Under the pieces are notes generated by a model, which had not been told where the DNA came from, ran no database searches, and worked only from the letters and a program-made list of their open reading frames with translations. From the IMG/VR virus record IMGVR_UViG_3300046169_000054, positions 1 through 35,014 of that record: a DNA stretch of 35,014 bases; one strand, written 5' to 3'. Made by a program: the position numbers and the translations under genes. The stretch is from a virus. Shown here piece by piece: positions 21,353-29,820 of this stretch (within the stretch, counting starts at the first letter, position 1; each line of letters opens with the position of its first letter).

Positions 21353-22824
21353 TACCTGCGTCCTATCGTGTTGGCATCAACGTCAATGCCCTGCGCCTTC
21401 TTCCACTCACCACTCAAATTCAAACGCACCCGATGATAGCGTCCGTTAGAGCGTACAGGGCAGAAGTTGTCATTGTTCAAGGTAGATGCGCTACCAAACG
21501 TAAACGTGTCAACCTGACGATTGCGTGAGGCAACCTGTGCCGTCACTGTGCCAGTAGAATTTTCACGCAAGCTAACATATGGGATGACATTGTTGAGTAG
21601 CGAGTGAGAGCCTGTGCGAACCTCAAACTCAGCAGTCTCTACTGTTGCGCTCAATGTGCTTCCTGTGAAGGTTTGTATTTTTTTGTCTTTTGAAGCGGCA
21701 AATAGAAACTCGCCGCCGCGATAGACAGCACCATCGAGAGAAGCAGGTAGAACGTCAAGATTACCAAAAGCAGCATCAAGAGCTTCAAGAGTGTAGCCAG
21801 CGGTATAAATAGGTGCAACCATATCCACAGCAACAGACGCGGTACTCCACTTATCAAGCGCATAGTTATAGATAATAAGTTTGTCAGGTGAACCATTCGT
21901 AGCCGCCGTACTTGCATAAGACCAAACAATAATCTGGCGAAGTGGGTCAGCAGAGGCTGTCATATTCTTAGCATATGCGCCGTCCCAGTCTTCCAAGAAG
22001 AAACGGTTTACCTTCTCTGCACCGATGGCGCGAGAACGCTCACCATCAAACATATAGAAGCCGTCATCAGCCAGATAGAAGACACTGTGACCAACATTAC
22101 AAACGCTGCCAGCAACCTTACAGCCACGCACCGTCTCCACCTTGTCGAACTGGAATATCAGTGGCGCACCGATGTAACTACCGCGCACAATGCCCTTCTC
22201 CATAAGAATAGTGGCATATTCACCGCCGACAAGTCCAGTCACATCGCCCATGTCTTGAATGTCTTGGAAGTCAGCCTGAGTCGTAGCAGATACAGCCCAG
22301 CTTGTGTAATCACCCAGTGCAGACCAGCGCACACGATAGGGCTTGTTGCCATCTGTTGAGTCATGCGTAAAGCCAGTCATTACAAAGTCACGCACAACTG
22401 CAAGATACTTAGCCTTTGGTGCATCAGCAGAAAGGTCAGCAAATAACCCAGCGCCAGCAGCAGTAGCTGTTTGAATGGGGTCGGCAAAGTTTGTGCTAAT
22501 CACAGCTTCGCCAAACTGAACAAAGCGAGGGCGGTCTTCTGCGCCAGTGCTGTAGTTTCCAGACTTGCTAACATTATCAAGCGAGCCATCAGTCGTATCA
22601 AACTTGTAAATCTTTGTGCGGTCAGCAGCATACAAGCCAACATTGCCATTATCATCAGCAGCAGCAAACATACCGACAATTACCTCATCAGCGACACCAC
22701 TAATAGGAGAAATGTTTTGCATACTCTCATAGCCAGCAGCCGCAGGAATGACGTTGTTGGCTACTGTAACACCTGCATTACCAAAATCTGATTGGTCAGG
22801 TAAAAATTCCCCAAAGCTAATCAT
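21352..22824 (-). CDS. Tail hub / stabilisation protein, beta-propeller type (490 aa)
   Basis: Starts FGEFLPDQSDFGNAGVTVAN, the usual opening of P22 gp10-like and T7 tubular-B-like tail proteins in marine podoviruses. Repeated blade-like segments follow (LYAADRTKIYKFDTTDG; FYLADDGFYMFDGERSRAIG; IIVWSYASTA..DKLIIYNYALDKWS). The F-Y-DG and Y-N-Y-W-S words are typical. It should close the portal channel and hold the fibres. The ATG overlaps the upstream stop (ATGA). Confidence 0.7.
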   Translation of the reverse strand: MISFGEFLPDQSDFGNAGVTVANNVIPAAAGYESMQNISPISGVADEVIVGMFAAADDNGNVGLYAADRTKIYKFDTTDGSLDNVSKSGNYSTGAEDRPRFVQFGEAVISTNFADPIQTATAAGAGLFADLSADAPKAKYLAVVRDFVMTGFTHDSTDGNKPYRVRWSALGDYTSWAVSATTQADFQDIQDMGDVTGLVGGEYATILMEKGIVRGSYIGAPLIFQFDKVETVRGCKVAGSVCNVGHSVFYLADDGFYMFDGERSRAIGAEKVNRFFLEDWDGAYAKNMTASADPLRQIIVWSYASTAATNGSPDKLIIYNYALDKWSTASVAVDMVAPIYTAGYTLEALDAAFGNLDVLPASLDGAVYRGGEFLFAASKDKKIQTFTGSTLSATVETAEFEVRTGSHSLLNNVIPYVSLRENSTGTVTAQVASRNRQVDTFTFGSASTLNNDNFCPVRSNGRYHRVRLNLSGEWKKAQGIDVDANTIGRR

Positions 22825-23702
22825 TGCGAACTCCAGCTTTCATTTTCAGCAGACACGTTTGTCCAAGTATCAGAACTAGCAGCAATAGGTGTCCAGCTTT
22901 CACCTTCAGCAGACACCACAGTCCAACTCTCGCCTTCATCTGCTACCTCAGACCATACCTCACCTTCGGCTGCAATAATACCCCACAATTCGCCTAGTTT
23001 TTCGGCTTCTACGGCTACTGTAGCGACAGGCTGCGGATTGGCAGTGGCGAACACTTCAAAGTTAGCAGTGACATCTGGGATAGTAGCAAACGCTTGCAGG
23101 CTGGCTGTAGCGATAGCAAGTAGCCCACCCTCTGCATTAACAGACGCAGACGTAGATATGGAGCTATCACCAACCCGCACACGGATGCCAGCAGAGCTAA
23201 CACTTGCAGAAGAAGAGATAGAAGATGCACCAATTTGGATGCGAATACCGTCAGCAGATACGGAGACATTTGCAGACGGTGACGATGCACCAATAACAAC
23301 CCTAATAGCTTCTGCTGTTGCTGTAGCTGATGCAGATGGTTGAGCAGCGCCAACAACGATACGCACACCCTCTGCCGACATTGTAGACGGCCCAGCAAGC
23401 GCAGACGCACCAAACTGGATACGAATACCATCAGCGGCAACAGTGCTGGTAACATTTATGTTACTCGCACCAAGCTGTATGCGGATACCCTCAGAGGTTA
23501 CAGTAGATGAGGTAGATGCTGCGGCAGCACCCTCAAAGATACCAAAGCCAACAGCGGCTACAGATGCAGATGTGGATGGAGTAGACTCACCCTCACGCAG
23601 AGCGGCAGTCAGCCAGATAGAACTATCTAGTGAATACGGGAGACTGTCTAAGTCACCCCAGTTATCTAACTGCTCAAGTGTTGGCCCTACGATGTCAGCC
23701 AT
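22821..23702 (-). CDS. Repeat-containing tail/virion surface protein (293 aa)
   Basis: A short N-terminal region (TLEQLDNWGDLDSLPYSLDS) is followed by seven 20-residue repeats (residues 51-190) of the type (D/E)GIRIQ-x-GAS plus a Ser/Ala/Val-rich half. Then comes a 45-residue non-repetitive link and a C-terminal row of 10-residue units, each with one Trp at 240, 250, 260, 270, 280 and 290. The repeats suggest a beta-helix or solenoid and a rigid stalk with an aromatic, possibly sugar-binding, tip. No known enzyme domain. It lies between the tail hub and another tail protein. Confidence 0.65.
   Translation of the reverse strand: MADIVGPTLEQLDNWGDLDSLPYSLDSSIWLTAALREGESTPSTSASVAAVGFGIFEGAAAASTSSTVTSEGIRIQLGASNINVTSTVAADGIRIQFGASALAGPSTMSAEGVRIVVGAAQPSASATATAEAIRVVIGASSPSANVSVSADGIRIQIGASSISSSASVSSAGIRVRVGDSSISTSASVNAEGGLLAIATASLQAFATIPDVTANFEVFATANPQPVATVAVEAEKLGELWGIIAAEGEVWSEVADEGESWTVVSAEGESWTPIAASSDTWTNVSAENESWSSQ
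22833..22994 (-). repeat. Tandem 30-bp coding repeats with one Trp each
   Basis: Six Trp residues spaced exactly ten apart. Units read GELWGIIAAE, GEVWSEVADE, GESWTVVSAE, GESWTPIAAS, SDTWTNVSAE and NESWSSQ. It has a different period from the 20-residue array in the same gene. Confidence 0.8.
23133..23552 (-). repeat. Seven tandem 60-bp coding repeats
   Basis: Residues 51-190 of the protein above divide exactly into seven 20-residue units with no insertions. Words include EGIRIQLGAS, DGIRIQFGAS, EGVRIVVGAA, EAIRVVIGAS, DGIRIQIGAS and AGIRVRVGDS; the first unit is the most divergent. Exact periodicity in protein and DNA implies expansion by slippage or unequal recombination. Confidence 0.8.
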
Positions 23703-23704
23703 GA

Positions 23705-24094
23705 CTAGGCCGCCGTAATGTCAACGCCTGAAGCTGCTACCTTAAAGATGTCACCATCATTGATTGTCTTAGAGGCCGTCAATGCTGCGTGAAACAGCAG
23801 GTTGCCAGAGGACGAAGCATCGTAAATACCGATGTGTGTAATCGTACCCCAGTTGCCACCAGAGGCAGCAGGGAACTCAACAGCACCGCTGTTTGATGCA
23901 GTGCCAGATGATGAAGCACCAAAAGCCATAGCCTGACGCACATAGCCATTGCCACTTACTTCAGCGCCAGTGCCAGCATCAGTCGGGTCAGCAGTGTGCA
24001 GCCCAATGTAAACATTAGACGGAGCAGCTGTGCTGCTCGTGCCTAAGAAGTGGTCGAGAAACTTGTTCTCAAGATAATTACTCATTGCGCTCAT
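23705..24094 (-). CDS. Conserved tail/fibre-associated protein (129 aa)
   Basis: NVYIGLHTADPTDAGTGAEV, GNGYVRQAMAFG, AVEFPAASGGNWGTITHIGI and GNLLFHAALTASKTINDGD are the conserved blocks of a small phage structural family often annotated as tail fibre protein. The N-terminal helix (MSNYLENKFLDHFLG) could be the docking element. Beta-rich, no membrane segment. It stands between the adaptor and the repeat protein. Confidence 0.6.
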   Translation of the reverse strand: MSAMSNYLENKFLDHFLGTSSTAAPSNVYIGLHTADPTDAGTGAEVSGNGYVRQAMAFGASSSGTASNSGAVEFPAASGGNWGTITHIGIYDASSSGNLLFHAALTASKTINDGDIFKVAASGVDITAA

Positions 24095-24096
24095 GT

Positions 24097-24720
24097 CTAT
24101 TCTCCGTAATCAGATTTCATTTGAAGAGCAGAGCCAGCAAACTGACTCTCAGCTTCTTCACGTTTAATCTCTGTAATTGCGCGTGTAAACAACTGCTCAT
24201 ACAAAGCAGTCTTCTGGTCATCCATCAAATATACACCAGCAGCGCCCAAAGAGCCATATAGATATGCGTCAGGATGACGGGTTAAGATTGTATTGCTAGT
24301 GTTACTGTCAGACAACTCAGATACACCCTCGCCGTAAATAAGCTCTGCCGTGTAGGCGCTATCAGGTGTAGGTGCAAACTTAATCTCGCTACCAAAGATT
24401 GTATAGGCGCGAGGCTTGCCTGTTGCATTAGATGTATAGTGGCTGTCAAGCGCCATAGGTGTGTAATACTCAAGCACTTCAGCAGGTGTTGTATTTAGCT
24501 TTACAGAGCGAATAGAACGCAGGTCAGTTGGTAGGGAAACAAACGCATCGCCAGCAGACAGTGTAGCGTTAGCGCGTTTTGTCTGGGAACGTGTACCAAG
24601 TTCGCGGCTCATACGCGCCTCTGCAAGAGAGATAAACTCAGGGATACGAGCGGTCAAATCATCACGAGCTAAGAAGTTCGCAATCGCTGTTTTAAGTTCT
24701 GCGTAAGTTCCGATTGCCAT
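24097..24720 (-). CDS. Head-tail adaptor protein (207 aa)
   Basis: TYAELKTAIANFLARDDLTA...FISLAEARMSRELGTRSQTKR, then LPTDLRSIRSVKLN, and a helical C-terminus (LYEQLFTRAITEIKREEAES) form the gp4/gp6-like adaptor found below the portal in podoviruses. It should form the dodecameric ring that joins the portal to the tail hub. Its start overlaps the end of the gene upstream by one base. Confidence 0.7.
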   Translation of the reverse strand: MAIGTYAELKTAIANFLARDDLTARIPEFISLAEARMSRELGTRSQTKRANATLSAGDAFVSLPTDLRSIRSVKLNTTPAEVLEYYTPMALDSHYTSNATGKPRAYTIFGSEIKFAPTPDSAYTAELIYGEGVSELSDSNTSNTILTRHPDAYLYGSLGAAGVYLMDDQKTALYEQLFTRAITEIKREEAESQFAGSALQMKSDYGE

Positions 24721-25046
24721 TATACTCTACCGCCACTTGTTCTAAAGAACCTGTTATCATAGTCATTGAGCCATTTCTTCCAGCCATTAGGATTATCTTT
24801 TGGTTGGCCTAGCTCTTGAATTAGCTGATGATACAATGCTGTGGGTATTTCCGCAACCTTCTGTTGATGTCGCTGCGTATTACCTTGCAGGCTACCAGAG
24901 CGGTATTCATTGCGTTCATCGCGGTTATTAGCAAGAAGAGCGTCAACATTCTGACTGCTCTCAAAAATCATTTTACCGTCTTCATCAAAATGCGCCCACG
25001 TTTCTTTCCCCGTGACCGCATCTTTTTGTAAAAGTCTCTTCTTCAT
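24720..25046 (-). CDS. Unknown small protein between capsid and adaptor (108 aa)
   Basis: Polar and charged. The N-terminal half (LLQKDAVTGKETWAHFDEDG) is likely a hairpin; the C-terminal half is helical (VAEIPTALYHQLIQELGQPK...GWKKWLNDYDNRFFRT). A similar small gene follows the capsid gene in other marine podoviruses, where no function is known. It is separated from the capsid gene by the UUCG hairpin at 25067. Confidence 0.55.
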   Translation of the reverse strand: MKKRLLQKDAVTGKETWAHFDEDGKMIFESSQNVDALLANNRDERNEYRSGSLQGNTQRHQQKVAEIPTALYHQLIQELGQPKDNPNGWKKWLNDYDNRFFRTSGGRV

Positions 25047-25066
25047 CTTTCTCCCCTAAAGTGAAC

Positions 25067-25088
25067 GGGGGTAGCCGAAGCTACCCCC
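25067..25088 (-). terminator. Strong UUCG-loop hairpin after the major capsid gene
   Basis: On the minus strand GGGGGTAGC pairs perfectly with GCTACCCCC around TTCG, a very stable tetraloop, 8 bases after the capsid stop codon. No long T-run follows (GTTCACTTT). It is therefore probably a 3'-end stabiliser or attenuator that raises capsid mRNA over downstream genes rather than a full terminator. Confidence 0.6.
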
Positions 25089-25095
25089 TCAACAC

Positions 25096-26043
25096 TTACG
25101 ACAGATTGTAAACAGCGCCGTGTGCTTTCGGTGCTGAAACTTTCAGCGTGAACTCTGTGATAATTTGGAATTTCTCAGAGTCACCCGTCTTCGCCATTTC
25201 TTGAACGGTGAAGTTACGGTTCGGCAGTGTGCAGATGGAAGCATAGTCGCTATCCAGCAGATACACACGGTCGTCCGAAGCAAAACGGTCGATTACAACG
25301 TCAAGCTGACCAAAGTCGCTCAGGTACAACGAAACAGAACCAACGATAGCTGCTTCACGAGGAGCAGTGTAGTTGATTTGGTTGGTTGCAACTGAACCGC
25401 TGTTCAGGTCACTGAAAGCAGCTTTTTTGGCAGGTGATACGACGAGCATGTTTGGCTGACCACCATCGGTGTAAGCAGCCTGCATGGCAGTGTCAATCAT
25501 AGCAAGAGTCATGGCGCGATTCGTACCGTCCATAGAAGGAACGTGCGTACCAGAACCAACACCTGCATTGAAAGCAGTTTCGTCACTAGCAATAGATACG
25601 TTGGTAATCCAGCTTGACAAAGTACCAGCTTTACGCGGGTCAGAAGCAGAACGTGCAGTATCAGAGTGCAGATACTTTTCGATGTCACGACGAAGCTCAA
25701 GACCTTTCAAAACTTTTTGATAGGCAACTTCCTTGTCGCGGCCTGCTTTGTCAACAGCGTCCAGCGTACCAGAAACTTGTGCATCTTTTTGCGAGATTTG
25801 CATGTAGTTGCCCAAGCGAGTGGTGGCAGTCGGCGTTGCATAAGTAGCGTCAGCACCTTCGTTCTGGTGGTTGTTTGCTACAGCAGCAGCCAGTTCTTGT
25901 ACTTGCCATTCGACAAATACGCCATTTCCTGTCTCTTTTTTCAGAGCAGAAAAGATGGGGGTTTCATCAGGGTCGATGCGAGTGATTACGTCACTCAGGT
26001 CTTCCCGTTCGCCAATAGCATTGGCAGTAGTAAATTGAGCCAT
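25096..26043 (-). CDS. Major capsid protein, DUF5309/SU10-like (315 aa)
   Basis: The opening (TTANAIGEREDLSDVITRID...DETPIFSALKK) and the blocks FVEWQVQELAAAVANNHQNE, RLGNYMQISQKDAQVSGTLD and AYQKVLKGLELRRDIEKYLH match the DUF5309/SU10 group of HK97-fold capsid proteins. VVSPAKKAAFSDL and the C-terminal FTLKVSAPKAHGAVYNL also fit. Length is usual. It directly follows the scaffold gene and is followed by a stabilising hairpin, as expected for the most abundant virion protein. Confidence 0.85.
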   Translation of the reverse strand: MAQFTTANAIGEREDLSDVITRIDPDETPIFSALKKETGNGVFVEWQVQELAAAVANNHQNEGADATYATPTATTRLGNYMQISQKDAQVSGTLDAVDKAGRDKEVAYQKVLKGLELRRDIEKYLHSDTARSASDPRKAGTLSSWITNVSIASDETAFNAGVGSGTHVPSMDGTNRAMTLAMIDTAMQAAYTDGGQPNMLVVSPAKKAAFSDLNSGSVATNQINYTAPREAAIVGSVSLYLSDFGQLDVVIDRFASDDRVYLLDSDYASICTLPNRNFTVQEMAKTGDSEKFQIITEFTLKVSAPKAHGAVYNLS

Positions 26044-26044
26044 T

Positions 26045-27100
26045 TTAAGACCTCATTCTCTCTAATATTAAGTCCACAGCAGCATCTTTGCTGCCAGTTT
26101 TATTTAGGCGTTCAAGTGCCTGTTTGTCACGATTAGCTCTGACTTGCTTCTTGGACTTTGGAGTACCAGACTTAACTGCTTTCGGTGCTTTGCGAACCTT
26201 CTTCTGAGCGGCAGGCTTTTTAGCCATAAGCTCATCGTATAGGTGCGCTTTGCGTAAGACTTCGATTGCACGAGAGTCACTAGCCGTCGCCAGTTCTTCT
26301 TCACTGTAACCGATGCGCTGTGCATAAGAGATAACATTTTGTTTCTCCCGCATAGCCACTTCGTCATCACGCCATTCAGGAATACGTTCAAGCAACTGTT
26401 TTTGCTGCTCTACAAGATACTCTTGGTGCTGTTGCGCCATTTGCTCTTGCTGCTCTCGTTCTATCCTTGAACGCTCTGCTTGTACCTTTGCCACATTTTC
26501 TTTGCGGTCACGGAAAGCGTCGCGTTGCTTGGCCCATTCGAGAGGGTCTTCCTGATAGAGCTTATCCCAATATTCTTTGGGTTGCTCTGGCACTGAGTTA
26601 AGCTGGGCTTCAATAGCTTCCAAAGCTCGCCCATACTTCTCGCGTTGCTGCGCTAGAGCTGCCGATTCTGCCTCAGAAGTCTTGCGAAGTTCTGCGGCCT
26701 CTTGCATACGCTTTTGCGCGGCTTGTTCTAGCTGATATGATTTGACAAGCTCCTCAGAGGTTACTTGTATCTCCTCACCATCAACTTTTACGGTATGAAG
26801 TTCTTCTTCAACGTACTCTACGTCTTCGGGGTCAACGTCATACTCTTCATCATCAAATTCCTCTTCCGACTCAGATAGCTCTTCAGCGTCATCGTCTTCC
26901 AGTTCCTCTTCAGATGTGGCCTCAACTTCTTCAGCATCTTCAAGAATCTCTTCTTGCTCTGCTGCTTCTGTTTCGGCTACAGGCTCTTGAATATCGCCGC
27001 TTGCCTCTTCAGGGGCGTTGGTATTCAAGAGAAGGTCAACAGCTTGACCTTTGTTTAGAGACTGTCCAGTTCCTAACAGGGTGCTGGGTTCATCGCTCAT
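26045..27100 (-). CDS. Scaffolding protein (351 aa)
   Basis: Residues ~30-110 are extremely acidic (EEILEDAEEVEATSEEELED and onward). The next ~150 residues are Gln/Glu/Arg-rich coiled coil (QLEQAAQKRMQEAAELRK; RSRIEREQQEQMAQQHQEYL). The C-terminus is basic (KKPAAQKKVRKAPKAVK; SKKQVRANRDKQALERLN). This acidic-coil-basic layout, immediately upstream of the major capsid gene, is typical of podovirus scaffolds, whose basic tail binds the coat protein. Confidence 0.8.
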   Translation of the reverse strand: MSDEPSTLLGTGQSLNKGQAVDLLLNTNAPEEASGDIQEPVAETEAAEQEEILEDAEEVEATSEEELEDDDAEELSESEEEFDDEEYDVDPEDVEYVEEELHTVKVDGEEIQVTSEELVKSYQLEQAAQKRMQEAAELRKTSEAESAALAQQREKYGRALEAIEAQLNSVPEQPKEYWDKLYQEDPLEWAKQRDAFRDRKENVAKVQAERSRIEREQQEQMAQQHQEYLVEQQKQLLERIPEWRDDEVAMREKQNVISYAQRIGYSEEELATASDSRAIEVLRKAHLYDELMAKKPAAQKKVRKAPKAVKSGTPKSKKQVRANRDKQALERLNKTGSKDAAVDLILERMRS

Positions 27101-27123
27101 TTCTAATCTCCTCTACGGATTCT

Positions 27124-27375
27124 TTAGGAGTTTAACTCCAGTTTCGCTAAGTCACCTGTCTCGATGACTTCTGACAAATGGCCTCGCACCACCATTAGTG
27201 CTTGGTACATTTGAAAGAGCGTTTCTCGTTCATCTTGCGATGACGAGGAATCTTTCAGTGCGTTCATGTACTTCTCCTCAAGTACTTCAAACGCTTCAAC
27301 AATCAGAGGGTCGCGCATCAATGCTTTAGCGCGTTCACCCCTGTTTTGTTCTTCCCTTCTTTTCCCTTCATCCAT
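27124..27375 (-). CDS. Unknown small protein upstream of the scaffold (83 aa)
   Basis: Helical and charged (DEGKRREEQNRGERAKALMR; IVEAFEVLEEKYMNALKDSS). No membrane segment and no motif. A short helical protein here is also present in related phages; a minor head protein or assembly factor is possible. Separated from the scaffold gene by 23 bases. Confidence 0.6.
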   Translation of the reverse strand: MDEGKRREEQNRGERAKALMRDPLIVEAFEVLEEKYMNALKDSSSSQDERETLFQMYQALMVVRGHLSEVIETGDLAKLELNS

Positions 27376-27433
27376 AAGTAGTCTCCTCTACTGTTGCAAA
27401 GTAGCAACACAATGCTTTTTGGGCAATAGGTAA

Positions 27434-28054
27434 TTAAAAAAGACCGCCAAGATTAATATTGGTAAAATCAATACCCTTAAACAAATTGCTAAAATAATCG
27501 TCTAAATCAACAAAGTCATTAGCAACTGGTTCTGGCTTTGGCGCTGGCTTGGGCTTAGGCTTTGTAGCCTCATCATACGCGGCTCGAGATATTCTTTTCT
27601 TAACATTATTCTTTTTAAGCTCGTAATATGTTTTGTCGCCAACTTCGACTGGAACAACATCAAACAAAGTTTGTTTTTTGTAGTAACCGTAATGTTTTCC
27701 TGCCCGCTCTTTAGAATAAGATGCAGAAGTTTCATTATCATTAACCCAAGATTGAGCGGCATCTTGAGTTGCAAACTTAGCACGCTGTTTAATTGTAGTG
27801 CCTTGATTTCTTGTTTTTACACCAAACTCAGCACCCGTGCCTCCAGTGTCTGTGTACATTTTGGCGGCATACTCATCCTGACCCTTGTCGATATGGTCAG
27901 TCACAAACGATGCAAAGGCTTCATTAGAAGCAAGAATCTCAGGTGGTGTATTTTCTGTTGGTTTAAGAACTCCATTTTGCAACAACTTAACAACAAAATC
28001 AGCAGAGCCGACAGAAGAGCCATATTGCGCTCGACCGCGCAAGATAATATCCAC
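27434..28054 (-). CDS. Fragment 3 (C-terminal, 206 codons) of the large virion-type protein
   Basis: Can start at GTG 28054 but lacks a Shine-Dalgarno, so it is more likely the displaced continuation. It has helical blocks (ILASNEAFASFVTDHIDKG), a small folded part (WVNDNETSASYSKERAGKHY; KTYYELKKNNVKKRISRAAY), a Pro-Lys linker and the end GIDFTNINLGGLF. Confidence 0.55.
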   Translation of the reverse strand: MDIILRGRAQYGSSVGSADFVVKLLQNGVLKPTENTPPEILASNEAFASFVTDHIDKGQDEYAAKMYTDTGGTGAEFGVKTRNQGTTIKQRAKFATQDAAQSWVNDNETSASYSKERAGKHYGYYKKQTLFDVVPVEVGDKTYYELKKNNVKKRISRAAYDEATKPKPKPAPKPEPVANDFVDLDDYFSNLFKGIDFTNINLGGLF

Positions 28055-28569
28055 TGGTTTGCAGGTCTCATAATATTTTCTGGAGCAGCGTTAAGGGCTT
28101 GCTGGTCAATCTCAAAGCCGTAATCATCTACAAGACTATTAGCCATAGACACGCCAGAGTTCATTGTTTCCTGCGCGTATTTATCACCAAAGCTCCGATT
28201 GGTATCAGCTCCACGAACACCGCCACCAACAGCAAACTTTCCATCTTTAAGGTCAAACTCACCTTGTATTCTTTCGTAAGTTCCAGCCGCGCCGCCTTTA
28301 GCCAAAGATGAAATAGACTTCATAATGCTTGGAGCAGATAAAATCATTGAAATAGGGCCGAGTGCAGCCGTTACGCTTGGAGGCAGGAATCCAGCAGGTT
28401 GCACCAGTGCCGACACCAGGTTGTCAGCTCCAGCCATGCTTGCTACAGCGTTTCGCAGCATTAACGACATTAACTGCATCGGCTGCGCTTTCAATCCCAC
28501 CATCCAAAGCCTCAAGGCCAGTGAAAATAGTAGCCACCTCACCGATAGCTTCGCCAGCAGGTAGTCCAC
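27901..28569 (-). CDS. Fragment 2 (middle) of the large virion-type protein
   Basis: Genuine coding probably begins near 28450 (NAVASMAGADNLVSALV); the earlier part of the frame is the shadow of fragment 1. It contains LPPSVTAALGPISMILSAPS, GAAGTYERIQGEFDLKDGKF and SFGDKYAQETMNSGVSMANS. After ~28057 the frame becomes low-quality sequence and ends at 27901. Confidence 0.5.
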   Translation of the reverse strand: MDYLLAKLSVRWLLFSLALRLWMVGLKAQPMQLMSLMLRNAVASMAGADNLVSALVQPAGFLPPSVTAALGPISMILSAPSIMKSISSLAKGGAAGTYERIQGEFDLKDGKFAVGGGVRGADTNRSFGDKYAQETMNSGVSMANSLVDDYGFEIDQQALNAAPENIMRPANQWILSCAVERNMALLSALLILLLSCCKMEFLNQQKIHHLRFLLLMKPLHRL

Positions 28570-29818
28570 CAGCTTCTGTATAAGTTGCTACAAGACCGTC
28601 AGCGGCGGCATAAGCATTTGTCAGGCTTTCCGCGTCTGGGTTTTCAAAGGCATCAATAATAGCGTCAATGTCAGCAACAGTAGCAAGGGTCTCACCGACT
28701 ACTGGAGGAACGATTGGAGCGCCTTGGTCAATTTTTTCAACAATCTCTGGGAAGTTTTTATTAACAATTTCGCTACCAACAATAAATTCTTTAGCATCAA
28801 AACCAATGTCGTTAATCGCAGTTATAGCCTTATCAACATTTACTGATGACGGATTATCAATCATATTTTCTACATCAGCATACGCGCCAACAAGGTTGGT
28901 TGTTGTTTCAGGCAATGAGTCTAAGAATGACTTAGCGTCATCTTCAAAACTTTTTACAATCTCTGGTGTATCTATTGCTTCGTCTAAACTCTCTGAGATT
29001 TTAGACAAAACACTTTCAGAACCTTCTTCGCTTGGCTGGTTTATATATTCACCAATAGCCTTCAGAGGCATTTTTGCTATGTCTTCAATCGGGTCAAGCA
29101 CGGCCTGCTGTATAACTTCTTCCACAGGGTCAAGTATGATTTTAGCAACATCTTCTGTGGGGTCTAACGCATACTGCTGCACGAACTCTTCCACTGGGTC
29201 AGCAACAGCTTTGAAGGCATCCTCTGTAGGGTCGAGCATTTTTTGCTGTATAAACTCTTCAGTGGGGTCAACAACACCACGCTTAATAGCTTCCTCAACT
29301 TCACCAAGAGGCTCTTCAGCAATCGGATAAATTTGACGCAAAGCCTCTGCCGCTGCAAGAGAACCAGCCAAGTCAAACGGCTCATCCTCTGGTGCGCTAG
29401 GCAATGTCTGCATAGGCATATACAAACCGCCACGGTACATATCACCAAACATAGTTGGGTCTACTGCAATGCTTTCCTGAAAGGCTCTCTCAAGGTCAGC
29501 ATACTCATCAACATATTGCTGCGGCATCAATGGCTGTATTGTGTCAACTTCTGGAGCTTGACCAAACACACCCTGACTAGGAGCAAACAGTGTTGGGCTA
29601 ATCTGCTCAAAGTCCTTCATAAACTCTGGCAAATTTTCTGGGCTATATGCTTGCGTAAAAGACGGACGGTCTATGTATGCAATAGATGAGCCAGCCATCT
29701 GTGGTGTGCCAAGCATAGGAGGTGCAGCCGTAATACTAGGCGCAGATACGCCAGTAGGTGCAGCGACATTCAAAATGTCCTGCAAGTCCTCAAAAGATAA
29801 TGTTTGAGGAACAGCCAT
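28424..29818 (-). CDS. Fragment 1 (N-terminal, 464 codons) of the large virion-type protein
   Basis: Intact start MAVPQTLSFEDLQDILNV, with the ATG two bases after the portal stop. It contains the DP(T/V)E repeat block. The last residues (KRCSKHGWS) are out of frame with the continuation and are probably artefactual. Confidence 0.6.
   Translation of the reverse strand: MAVPQTLSFEDLQDILNVAAPTGVSAPSITAAPPMLGTPQMAGSSIAYIDRPSFTQAYSPENLPEFMKDFEQISPTLFAPSQGVFGQAPEVDTIQPLMPQQYVDEYADLERAFQESIAVDPTMFGDMYRGGLYMPMQTLPSAPEDEPFDLAGSLAAAEALRQIYPIAEEPLGEVEEAIKRGVVDPTEEFIQQKMLDPTEDAFKAVADPVEEFVQQYALDPTEDVAKIILDPVEEVIQQAVLDPIEDIAKMPLKAIGEYINQPSEEGSESVLSKISESLDEAIDTPEIVKSFEDDAKSFLDSLPETTTNLVGAYADVENMIDNPSSVNVDKAITAINDIGFDAKEFIVGSEIVNKNFPEIVEKIDQGAPIVPPVVGETLATVADIDAIIDAFENPDAESLTNAYAAADGLVATYTEAGGLPAGEAIGEVATIFTGLEALDGGIESAADAVNVVNAAKRCSKHGWS
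29063..29269 (-). repeat. Three tandem 69-bp coding repeats
   Basis: Residues 184-252 of the large protein consist of three 23-residue units, each split as 12 + 11 residues: DPTEEFIQQKML/DPTEDAFKAVA, DPVEEFVQQYAL/DPTEDVAKIIL, DPVEEVIQQAVL/DPIEDIAKMPL. Regular DP-(T/V/I)-E spacing suggests short helices in a solenoid or a docking array. Confidence 0.7.
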
Positions 29819-29820
29819 AG

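Larger units (their letters stand above)
27434..29818 (-). pseudogene. Large virion-type protein (about 795 aa), frame broken twice
   Basis: Three consecutive frames join into one gene between portal and scaffold. The first (29818 to ~28452) ends DAVNVVNAA; dropping one A of the AAA at 28453-28451 continues into NAVASMAGADNLVSALVQPAG. The second runs to about 28057 (PENIMRPAN); adding one base continues into DIILRGRAQYGSSVGSADF and to the stop at 27434. The N-terminal third is Pro/Ala rich, the middle has a 23-residue repeat, then helical regions; the C-terminus (KPKPKPAPKPEP) is Pro-Lys rich. Function unknown. A virion component or ejected protein is suggested by position. Confidence 0.6.
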
